Assembly (NCBI GenBank): GCA_900556675.1
Contig: USQE01000084.1
Coordinates: 1-5,858, forward strand
Direction of reading: 5' to 3'
Length of the DNA stretch: 5,858 nt
Origin: an uncultured Collinsella sp.
GTDB lineage: Bacteria > Actinomycetota > Coriobacteriia > Coriobacteriales > Coriobacteriaceae
This document shows, piece by piece, positions 1 to 4,749 of the stretch. Below the pieces are notes generated by a model. It was not told where the DNA came from and searched no databases. It saw nothing but the letters and a program-made list of their open reading frames with translations. How positions within the stretch are numbered: the first letter of the stretch is position 1; the number at the start of each line of letters is the position of its first letter. The position numbers and the translations under genes are program-made.

Positions 1-609
1 GAAGAACGTCGGGAAGTTCTTGACGATGGTCAGATAGCGGGGATTGCCGGGCACGAAGTCGTTGCCCTTGAGGATGGATTCCTCGGTCATATCGAGGATC
101 GTGGTGTAGCCGACGATGGCGCTCTCCCACTCCTCCTCGGGAACGTCGCGGCAGTCGCGGCCCATGATGATGCCGAGCTCAGCCTCCGCGGTGGTTTTCT
201 GCGCTTCCTTGAGCTTGGGCAGCAGGATGTCGTCATTCGGGCCAATGAGCGTATCCGCCATCTTGAAGAAGCTGCCGGGGAAGCCCGTGGGCGCGGCGTT
301 GCCGATGTCCTTGGCATGGTCGGCGTAATTGAGGCCGATGCCGAAGATGCGCTTGGGGTTGCGGTAGAGCGGGGCGTAGACGACCTCTTCTGTCGGCACG
401 AGACCGGGGATGCTCTCCAGCTCCTCCTTGCCGCCCTCGTTATACCACTTTGTCAGGCCGGGGATGTGATTGGCCTGAATGAGGCTCATCATGTCCTCCT
501 TCCAGCCCGTACCCTTGTAGGCGTTGAGCGCTGCGACGGGCAGGATGCCCTTCCCGGTGACGATGCCGGCGACCTCCGCGCCGTGCAGCTTGATCGTTGC
601 GAGTCTCAT
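1..609 (-). CDS. Fumarylacetoacetate hydrolase (FAH) family protein, 3' end missing
   Basis: The first 203 residues of an FAH-superfamily enzyme; the C-terminus lies beyond the left window edge. Family members are metal-dependent hydrolases, decarboxylases or isomerases of acylpyruvates and other 2-keto acids. Visible in the sequence: an N-terminal cap region (about 1-80), the family entry motif RIFGIGLNYADHAKD (about 87-101), the metal-binding pair E142 and E144 in AEAELGIIMGRD, and the third ligand D173 in ILDMTEES, where relatives usually have NDxTxRD. Full-length members are about 280-300 residues, so roughly the last third is absent. The ATG at 607-609 follows a strong Shine-Dalgarno (AGGAGG at 619-624). 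The gene starts 26 bases after the stop of the dehydrogenase gene on the same strand, so the two are very probably one operon. The family is clear, but the substrate cannot be read from sequence; the shared operon points to a small hydroxy- or keto-acid. Confidence 0.88.
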   Translation of the reverse strand, partial: MRLATIKLHGAEVAGIVTGKGILPVAALNAYKGTGWKEDMMSLIQANHIPGLTKWYNEGGKEELESIPGLVPTEEVVYAPLYRNPKRIFGIGLNYADHAKDIGNAAPTGFPGSFFKMADTLIGPNDDILLPKLKEAQKTTAEAELGIIMGRDCRDVPEEEWESAIVGYTTILDMTEESILKGNDFVPGNPRYLTIVKNFPTFF

Positions 610-618
610 GGTTGCTTT

Positions 619-624
619 CCTCCT
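619..624 (-). promoter_or_regulatory. Ribosome binding site of the FAH-family gene
   Basis: AGGAGG on the minus strand, extended to AGAGGAGGAAAG over 615-626, lies 9 bases before the ATG at 607-609. It is the strongest Shine-Dalgarno in the window and fixes the start. It sits inside the 26-base gap after the dehydrogenase stop, which supports translation from a shared mRNA. Confidence 0.8.
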
Positions 625-635
625 CTTAATCTTGT

Positions 636-1562
636 TCAGACGATGCAGCCCACCGGCTCTTGACCGGCAAGCACCGCATTGATGTTTTCGGCTGCGATCT
701 TGGAAACGCGCGTGGCGGACTCGACCGTTGTGGGCGCGTAGTGCGGCGTGACAATGACGTTCGGCAGCTTAAAGAGCGAGCTGTCCGGCGCGACCGGCTC
801 GGGGTCGGTGACGTCGACCGCGGCGCCGGCGAGATGTCCCGACTCCAGGGCGGCAACCAAATCGTCGGCAACTACAAGATCGCCGCGGCCGCCGTTGGCA
901 AAGAAGGCGCCCGACTTCATCGCGGCGAAGAATTCGGCGTTCGCCAGGCCGCGGGTCTCGGGTGTGCTCGGCATAAAGGATGCGACGATGTCGGCCTCCG
1001 CCAAGCGCTCAGGTAGGGCGTCCATGCCGTCCATGTCCTCAAACACAATGTGGTAGACGAGTGGATGGCGCTTGATGCCGCGGACGTGCGCGCCCATGTT
1101 GCGGCAGAGCGTGGCAAAGTGGCCGCCAATGTCGCCCGCGCCCAGCACCAGCACGTTGGCATTTTTGAGCGAGGTAACCGGCCCCAAATCCTCCCAGCGA
1201 TGCTCGCGCTGCAAGTCGTGATAGCCGGGCAGGCGCTTCATCATGGAAAGGACCATGGCAAACATGTGCTCGCTTACGGCCTGGCCGTAGGCGCCCACCG
1301 AGCAGGACAGTTTGGCGTCGGCCGGCACGGTGCCGGCGGCAAGATAGTCGTCATAGCCGGCGGTCTGCAATTGCAACAGCTGGAGATGCTCGCATGCCGT
1401 GAGCATGCTAGGGTCTATATTGCCCAAGATCACGTCGGCATCGGCGACCTGCTCGCGCGTGGCGGCGTCGGAGCTCGTGTAGATAAAGTCCTCGCCCGGA
1501 GCGCTCGACTCAAGAATTGCGCGATGGCGGTCATTGACGGGCAGCAAAACCAGGATGTTCAC
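636..1562 (-). CDS. D-isomer-specific 2-hydroxyacid dehydrogenase, GTG start
   Basis: A 308-residue cytoplasmic oxidoreductase that interconverts a 2-hydroxyacid and its 2-keto acid with NAD(P)H. The Rossmann loop is VLGAGDIGG (G141, G143, G146), preceded by the GQAVSEHMFAMVL helix (94-106) typical of the family. Catalytic residues are present: R226 in NGGRGDLV, E255 in VTDPEPV and H274 in VTPHYA. The loop after beta-2 reads VRGIKRHP, with basic residues where NAD-preferring members carry an Asp; this hints at NADPH use (inference). Length is normal for the catalytic plus NAD-binding unit, with no C-terminal ACT domain, so it is not a typical SerA. The start is GTG (1560-1562), chosen because GGAGAGGA lies 6 bases upstream. 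It is the first gene of a pair with the FAH-family gene 26 bases downstream. The exact substrate (glyoxylate, hydroxypyruvate, lactate-like or other) is unknown. Confidence 0.93.
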   Translation of the reverse strand: MNILVLLPVNDRHRAILESSAPGEDFIYTSSDAATREQVADADVILGNIDPSMLTACEHLQLLQLQTAGYDDYLAAGTVPADAKLSCSVGAYGQAVSEHMFAMVLSMMKRLPGYHDLQREHRWEDLGPVTSLKNANVLVLGAGDIGGHFATLCRNMGAHVRGIKRHPLVYHIVFEDMDGMDALPERLAEADIVASFMPSTPETRGLANAEFFAAMKSGAFFANGGRGDLVVADDLVAALESGHLAGAAVDVTDPEPVAPDSSLFKLPNVIVTPHYAPTTVESATRVSKIAAENINAVLAGQEPVGCIV

Positions 1563-1568
1563 AAGCAG

Positions 1569-1576
1569 TCCTCTCC
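1569..1576 (-). promoter_or_regulatory. Ribosome binding site deciding the GTG start of the dehydrogenase
   Basis: GGAGAGGA on the minus strand, 6 bases before the GTG at 1560-1562. No ATG lies at a comparable distance, so GTG is the likely start. The site is only 4 bases downstream (in the transcript) of the hairpin at 1581-1615. Confidence 0.75.
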
Positions 1577-1580
1577 GCTC

Positions 1581-1615
1581 AGCCTGCCAAAAAGGGACAG
1601 GTTTTTTGGCAGGCT
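1581..1615. repeat. 13-bp perfect inverted repeat, REP-like hairpin in the dehydrogenase leader
   Basis: Arms AGCCTGCCAAAAA (1581-1593) and TTTTTGGCAGGCT (1603-1615) are perfectly complementary around a 9-base loop (1594-1602). The A/T tract lies inside the stem rather than after it, so this is not an ordinary intrinsic terminator. In the minus-strand transcript it would fold just upstream of the dehydrogenase ribosome binding site. The compact stem with GGGACAGG near the tip looks like a dispersed palindromic (REP-type) element. An mRNA stability or translation-control hairpin is the alternative. Confidence 0.65.
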
Positions 1616-1633
1616 GTATCAGGCAAAACGTTC

Positions 1634-1681
1634 AAATAAAAACGCCGGATGCAAGACGAGCGTGCCCGTCAGCATCCGGCG
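1634..1681 (-). terminator. Rho-independent terminator of the methionine aminopeptidase gene
   Basis: Reading the minus strand, CGCCGGATGC (1672-1681) pairs perfectly with GCATCCGGCG (1643-1652) across a 19-base loop, followed at once by TTTTTATTT (1634-1642). The hairpin begins 9 bases after the aminopeptidase stop codon. GACG/CGTC in the loop (1655-1658 with 1667-1670) can add an inner stem. This is the clearest terminator in the window and separates the aminopeptidase from the dehydrogenase operon. Confidence 0.88.
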
Positions 1682-1690
1682 CATCCACGG

Positions 1691-2578
1691 CTACCAGCTC
1701 AGCAGCTCGTAGCCGTCCTCGGTCACCACGAGCTGTACCTCGCACTGGGCCGAGTCGCTGCCGTCCTTGGTGCGCACGCACCAGCCATCGCCCTTGCTGA
1801 TCTTGATGTCGGGCGCTCCGGCGTTGACCATGGGCTCGATGGTAAAGACCATGCCCGGGGCCATAATGGTGTCCACATCGGGCGCCTCGGTGGTAAAGCC
1901 TACAAACGGGTCCTCGTGGAACTCCTTGCCAATGCCGTGTCCGCCGTACTCGCGCACCACGCTAAAACCGGCGTCCTCGACCGTCTTTTGCACGGCCTCG
2001 GCCATAACGGACAGCGGAAGCCATGGCTTGACGGCTGCCAGACCCGCCTCCACGCTGGCGCGGGTGACGTCGACCAGGCGCTGGCGCTCGGCAGAGACCT
2101 CGCCGATGCAGAACATGCGGCTCGAATCACTAAAGTAGCCGTCAAGAATCGTGGAGCAGTCGACGTTGATGATGTCGCCCTCGTGCAGCACGTCCGTATC
2201 GCAGGGGATACCGTGACAGACCACATCATTGATCGAGGTGCATACGCTCTTGGGGTAGCCCTCGTAGTTGAGGTCGGCCGGCGTGCCGCCGTGCTCGACG
2301 GTGTAGTCGTAGATCCACTTGTCGATCTCGGCGGTGTTGACGCCTGCCTTGATGTGCTCGGCCACGTAATCGAGCACGCCCACGTTGATGGCGGCCGAGC
2401 GCTCGATGCCCTCGATATCGGCGGGCGTCTTGTAGAGCGTGCGGGGCAGAACCTCCCAGCCCTCTTCCCACAAGCGCTCGAGGCGCTCATCAAAGGTGCT
2501 ATGGCATTTCTTATATTTTTTGCCGCTGCCGCACCAGCAAGCGTCGTTGCGGCCGGGCACGGGTCCTTTGTCAAACAT
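1691..2578 (-). CDS. map: Type I methionine aminopeptidase with N-terminal SEC-C zinc motif
   Basis: A 295-residue cytoplasmic metallopeptidase that removes the initiator methionine from nascent proteins. Residues 8-26 form a SEC-C motif (PGRNDACWCGSGKKYKKCH) with zinc ligands C14, C16, C25 and H26. A linker follows, then the pita-bread peptidase domain (about 50-295). All five metal ligands are visible: D140 (NVDCS), D151 (FSDSSRM), H214 (GGHGIG), E248 (FTIEPMV) and E280 (AQCEVQL). The substrate-contacting H122 is in VVCHGIP. It is longer than the roughly 250-265-residue minimal enzyme because of the SEC-C extension. In the last motif the usual EH pair is EV, a small departure. The ATG at 2576-2578 has AAAGGAAG 6 bases upstream. 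It has its own -10 box and a terminator 9 bases past the stop, so it is probably monocistronic. The identification is secure. Confidence 0.96.
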   Translation of the reverse strand: MFDKGPVPGRNDACWCGSGKKYKKCHSTFDERLERLWEEGWEVLPRTLYKTPADIEGIERSAAINVGVLDYVAEHIKAGVNTAEIDKWIYDYTVEHGGTPADLNYEGYPKSVCTSINDVVCHGIPCDTDVLHEGDIINVDCSTILDGYFSDSSRMFCIGEVSAERQRLVDVTRASVEAGLAAVKPWLPLSVMAEAVQKTVEDAGFSVVREYGGHGIGKEFHEDPFVGFTTEAPDVDTIMAPGMVFTIEPMVNAGAPDIKISKGDGWCVRTKDGSDSAQCEVQLVVTEDGYELLSW

Positions 2579-2603
2579 GGCTAACTTCCTTTCATCCGCA
2601 GCT

Positions 2604-2609
2604 AGTATA
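2604..2609 (-). promoter_or_regulatory. -10 box of the aminopeptidase gene
   Basis: TATACT on the minus strand, 5/6 to the sigma-70 consensus, 25 bases upstream of the map ATG. No good -35 hexamer sits at 16-18 bases; the region there (TTTTAT) coincides with the T-tract leaving the large palindrome. Transcription would start near 2597, giving a leader of about 20 bases. Confidence 0.5.
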
Positions 2610-2630
2610 GCCCACCCACGCGTCTATAAA

Positions 2631-2697
2631 AGTTGCGGTGATATAGTTCCGATTTAAGCGGTTTAACAGCACAAATAGGAACTATATCACCGCAACT
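2631..2697. repeat. Long palindrome: 20-bp perfect inverted repeat, probable terminator of the radical SAM gene
   Basis: The left arm 2631-2650 (AGTTGCGGTG followed by ATATAGTTCC) is an exact reverse complement of 2678-2697. After one mismatch (2651/2677) the stem continues with ATTT/AAAT, giving 24 pairs in 25 positions around a 17-base loop (2656-2672). On the minus strand the stem exits into CTTTTATAG, a short T-tract, 41 bases after the radical SAM stop, so it can act as a terminator for that gene. It is much longer and more AT-rich in the stem than the terminator at 1634-1681. A non-autonomous mobile element or dispersed repeat is the alternative. Confidence 0.75.
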
Positions 2698-2738
2698 GAT
2701 GGGGCGGGATGGCGGGCACTAGCTGCTGCGTGGTTTTG

Positions 2739-3515
2739 CTAGTAGCTCACCTGGCAGGGGATGCCGAGGGCGCGCACGCGTGCGGCAATCTTGTCGAGCA
2801 CCTCGGGCGCCGCTTTAGCAAGGCCGGTGACCGGTGTCTCGCGCGCCACCGTGTAGATGGTCGCTTCTTGTGGGCGAATGCGCTCAAGCGCCGCGAGCCA
2901 GGGGGCAACGTACTCCTCGCCGGTGTTGTCGATGAGCTTGCCCTGGTACTCGCCGGTCAAAAAGATTGTCTGGATAATAACGTGACCGTCAAAGCTCGCG
3001 AACGTCTCGATCTGGTGCTCTACATCGTAGGGGCCAACGGGCTGGTCGAGCAGCTGGATAAATGCCGGATCGACCGTATCGAGCTTGAGGATGTTGTCGT
3101 CGACCATCATGAGCGCATCGTGCACCTGGGGACGGTCGGCGTGCGTACCGTTGGAAAGCACGGCAATCTTGGTGTTTGGGGCCAGCTGGTCGCGAAGCGC
3201 GACGGCACCGGCGATGGCCTGCGGAAACTCCGGCGCGGCGGTGGGCTCGCCGTTGCCGGCAAACGTGATTACATCGGGCAGCTCGCCCTCGGCTGCCATC
3301 TCGCGCAGCTTTGCCTCGAGTGCATCGAGTACCACGGCAGCTGTGTTGTACGGCTCATGGCAGGGGCGCTCGGCGTTGAGGCCGTTTTCGCAATAAATAC
3401 AGTCGAACGTGCAGATTTTGCCGCTGGCCGGCATCATGTTGACGCCGAGCGAAAGGCCCAGGCGACGGCTGCGAACGGGTCCAAAGATGGGGCTGGCATT
3501 TAAAAACGTAGACAT
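2739..3515 (-). CDS. Radical SAM protein, COG0731-like
   Basis: A 258-residue 4Fe-4S radical S-adenosylmethionine enzyme. The cluster motif CTFDCIYC gives C35, C39 and C42 (CxxxCxxC). It follows the subgroup signature GPVRSRRLGLSLGVNMMP (12-29). The SAM-binding glycine/acid motif is FAGNGEPTAAPEF (85-97), and SNGT (121-124) closes the next strand. Together these match the COG0731 group, which is related to but shorter than TYW1-type tRNA-modifying enzymes. No second cysteine cluster is visible, so an additional auxiliary cluster is unlikely. The frame stays open far upstream, to 4109, but that part is antisense to the hydrolase. I placed the start at the ATG of 3513-3515 because GAGGAG (3525-3530) is 9 bases away. 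The ATG two codons earlier (3519-3521) is only 3 bases from it and is the alternative. The substrate is unknown, and no neighbour suggests one. Confidence 0.9.
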   Translation of the reverse strand: MSTFLNASPIFGPVRSRRLGLSLGVNMMPASGKICTFDCIYCENGLNAERPCHEPYNTAAVVLDALEAKLREMAAEGELPDVITFAGNGEPTAAPEFPQAIAGAVALRDQLAPNTKIAVLSNGTHADRPQVHDALMMVDDNILKLDTVDPAFIQLLDQPVGPYDVEHQIETFASFDGHVIIQTIFLTGEYQGKLIDNTGEEYVAPWLAALERIRPQEATIYTVARETPVTGLAKAAPEVLDKIAARVRALGIPCQVSY

Positions 3516-3524
3516 AGGCATGTG

Positions 3525-3530
3525 CTCCTC
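3525..3530 (-). promoter_or_regulatory. Ribosome binding site deciding the radical SAM start
   Basis: GAGGAG on the minus strand. Two in-frame ATGs follow, at 3 bases (3519-3521) and 9 bases (3513-3515). Normal spacing favours the second. The site also rules out the much longer open frame that runs to 4109. Confidence 0.7.
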
Positions 3531-3546
3531 AAGACAATTGTGCCTA

Positions 3547-3555
3547 AGCATAGCA
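3547..3555 (-). promoter_or_regulatory. Extended -10 promoter of the radical SAM gene
   Basis: On the minus strand TGCTATGCT fits the extended -10 form TGn-TATAAT (4/6 in the hexamer). It would start transcription near 3540, about 25 bases before the ATG and just upstream of the Shine-Dalgarno. There is no good -35 box, which an extended -10 does not strictly need. Confidence 0.4.
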
Positions 3556-3563
3556 TCGGCTCC

Positions 3564-3588
3564 AAAGCAAGGTGCGGGCTCTTGCTTT
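3564..3588. promoter_or_regulatory. 8-bp inverted repeat, possible operator in the divergent region
   Basis: AAAGCAAG (3564-3571) and CTTGCTTT (3581-3588) are perfect inverted copies with a 9-base spacer. A second small palindrome, TTGC-TTT-GCAA, overlaps the right half (3582-3592). Relative to the proposed radical SAM promoter this covers the -35 zone, where a dimeric repressor or activator would bind. No regulator gene lies next to it in this window. Confidence 0.35.
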
Positions 3589-3651
3589 GCAAGTTTCGTT
3601 TTTTCGCGTCGCTCATTATGCCGTGCCATGAAAAGTCTCGGGTCGGGTACA

Positions 3652-3665
3652 GTTAATCTGTTAAC
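3652..3665. promoter_or_regulatory. Small palindrome GTTAA-TCTG-TTAAC upstream of the hydrolase
   Basis: A 5-bp perfect inverted repeat with a 4-base spacer, about 75 bases before the hydrolase start. A TACAGT hexamer (3648-3653) overlapping it could be a weak -10, but no matching -35 is found. It is a possible operator or part of the hydrolase promoter; support is slight. Confidence 0.25.
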
Positions 3666-3740
3666 AAGGCGTAAGGCAATGCGGGTCCATCCAACCGTAC
3701 TGACGTGCAACTGGATGGGCGTTGATGATGGGGGCACAAC

Positions 3741-4538
3741 ATGGATTTTACGGTCGAGAATGCGGGCACCACGATTGCCTGTCGCGAATATGCCGGCCCG
3801 GATGTGTCGCCTGATGCTCCTGCCTTGGTGTGCGTGCACGGCGCTTGTGTCGACGGCACATTTTTCGACGGCATCGCTTGTGAGCTCAGTCGCAACTACC
3901 GCGTAATTGCCTACGACCGCCGCGGCTGTGGTGGCAGCAGCGATGCGGCAGACGGCAGCTATGATCTTGCCACTCAGGCCGCCGACCTGCGAGCCGTGAT
4001 CGAGTACGTTGGCGCTCCGACAAATGTGCTTGCGCACAGCGCCGGCACGTTGGTGGCGCTGGAGCTTCTTCGCACCGAACCCCATCTCGTCGCCCGTGCG
4101 ATTCTGCATGAGCCGGCCGTGTCGGCCGAAGGCGTCGGCATGGGCGCAGCTCCGGTTTTGCTCGATATGATTGCGGCTGGAAAGGTTTCAAGGGCGCTCC
4201 GGCTTTTCTTGGGAGCCCTCGGCGACTTGGACCCCGAGGCTCCTGGGACGACCGAAGCGGAAGTCAAACATGCCCTGCGCAATGGTCGCTGCTTCATGGC
4301 CAATGAATACGGAACAAATATGACATATGCTCCCGATTGGGATAGCGTCTGCGCGTCAAGAACGGTGGACGCCGTGCTCCTGGGCGAGCTCTCGATTGGC
4401 ACGCCTCGCGAGGCGGGTACGAGGGTGGCGGCTGAGCTTTTGGACTGTCCACTCGTAATGGTTCCTGGCGCGCACAACGGCCTGCGCGATCGCCCGGTAG
4501 CGGCTGCCCAGACTGTCCGTGGCATCCTGGGGTTCTAG
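3741..4538 (+). CDS. Alpha/beta hydrolase fold protein
   Basis: A 265-residue soluble hydrolase with no signal peptide. The oxyanion HG motif is in VCVHGACVDGTFFDG (31-44), followed by the typical VIAYDRRGCGGSS (55-67). The nucleophile elbow is LAHSAGT with S100; the usual first Gly of GxSxG is Ala. The catalytic His is H245 in VPGAHNGL. A canonical acid is not obvious: the strand before the His reads LLGELSIGTPREAG, so E216 or another residue may serve. The region 125-205 is the variable cap that sets substrate. The start is well fixed, because two tandem in-frame TGA codons (3723-3728) lie just upstream and 3741 is the first ATG after them. The Shine-Dalgarno is weak (GGGGG, 3730-3734). It is divergent from the radical SAM gene and has no same-strand partner within 200 bases. 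The substrate is unknown; esterase, lactonase or peptidase are all possible. Confidence 0.9.
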   Translation: MDFTVENAGTTIACREYAGPDVSPDAPALVCVHGACVDGTFFDGIACELSRNYRVIAYDRRGCGGSSDAADGSYDLATQAADLRAVIEYVGAPTNVLAHSAGTLVALELLRTEPHLVARAILHEPAVSAEGVGMGAAPVLLDMIAAGKVSRALRLFLGALGDLDPEAPGTTEAEVKHALRNGRCFMANEYGTNMTYAPDWDSVCASRTVDAVLLGELSIGTPREAGTRVAAELLDCPLVMVPGAHNGLRDRPVAAAQTVRGILGF

Positions 4539-4682
4539 CACCCGCAATAGCCAAAGCAGACTTCATCCGCAAACGTTTCGGCCGTGTTGACAAACGTGCT
4601 CAAAACCTCACGTCTGCGGCTTCAATCGCGCCGTCTGGCAACTCATAAAACTGTAACAGCATTCACGTGCTTACCCGCATCG

Positions 4683-4704
4683 ACAAGGTGCTACCCTTGT
4701 AGCA
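4683..4704 (+). promoter_or_regulatory. Overlapping alternative hairpins with possible extended -10
   Basis: ACAAGG (4683-4688) can pair with CCTTGT (4695-4700), or TGCTAC (4689-4694) can pair with GTAGCA (4699-4704). The two stems share bases and exclude each other. TGC-TACCCT (4689-4697) also resembles a weak extended -10, which would put the start about 45 bases before the GGDEF gene. Whether this is a promoter/operator or an RNA switch cannot be decided by eye. Confidence 0.3.
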
Positions 4705-4736
4705 TTTGGAACCCACCGCTACCATGCGAAACTATC

Positions 4737-4743
4737 GAAAGGG
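4737..4743 (+). promoter_or_regulatory. Ribosome binding site of the GGDEF/receiver gene
   Basis: GAAAGGG lies 6 bases before the ATG at 4750-4752 and supports that start. Confidence 0.65.
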
Positions 4744-4749
4744 CCCCAT

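Larger units (their letters stand above)
4539..4749. other. Intergenic region before the GGDEF/receiver gene
   Basis: 211 bases without a convincing gene on either strand. No stem plus T-run follows the hydrolase stop. The region holds AAACGTTT (4571-4578), a TTGACA hexamer (4587-4592) with no matching -10 box, and the paired small hairpins at 4683-4704. The promoter of the downstream gene must lie here. Confidence 0.5.

Noticed and set aside
316..663. 115-residue open frame on the plus strand
   Set aside because: It is antisense to the FAH-family gene and runs across the intergenic gap into the dehydrogenase; no motif.
1649..2584. 311-residue open frame on the plus strand
   Set aside because: It is a shadow of the methionine aminopeptidase gene, an artefact of GC-rich codon use; its composition is low-complexity Ala/Val/Gly/Asp and no family is recognisable.
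2709..3503. 264-residue open frame on the plus strand
   Set aside because: It is a shadow of the radical SAM gene and has no recognisable domain.
3516..4109. N-terminal extension of the radical SAM frame to 456 residues
   Set aside because: The extra part is antisense to the hydrolase, has no family similarity, and a Shine-Dalgarno with ATG at 3513-3515 gives a normal family N-terminus.
4587..4592. TTGACA as a -35 box for the GGDEF gene
   Set aside because: The bases 16-18 downstream (around 4609-4616, ACGTCT) bear no resemblance to a -10 box.
4571..4598. AAACGTTT and CAAACGTG as a repeated operator
   Set aside because: Only a 7-base match is shared and there is no matching promoter nearby; too short to support.
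4556..4617. GCAGAC/GTCTGC as a terminator stem after the hydrolase
   Set aside because: Six pairs around a 50-base loop with no T-run is within chance expectation.
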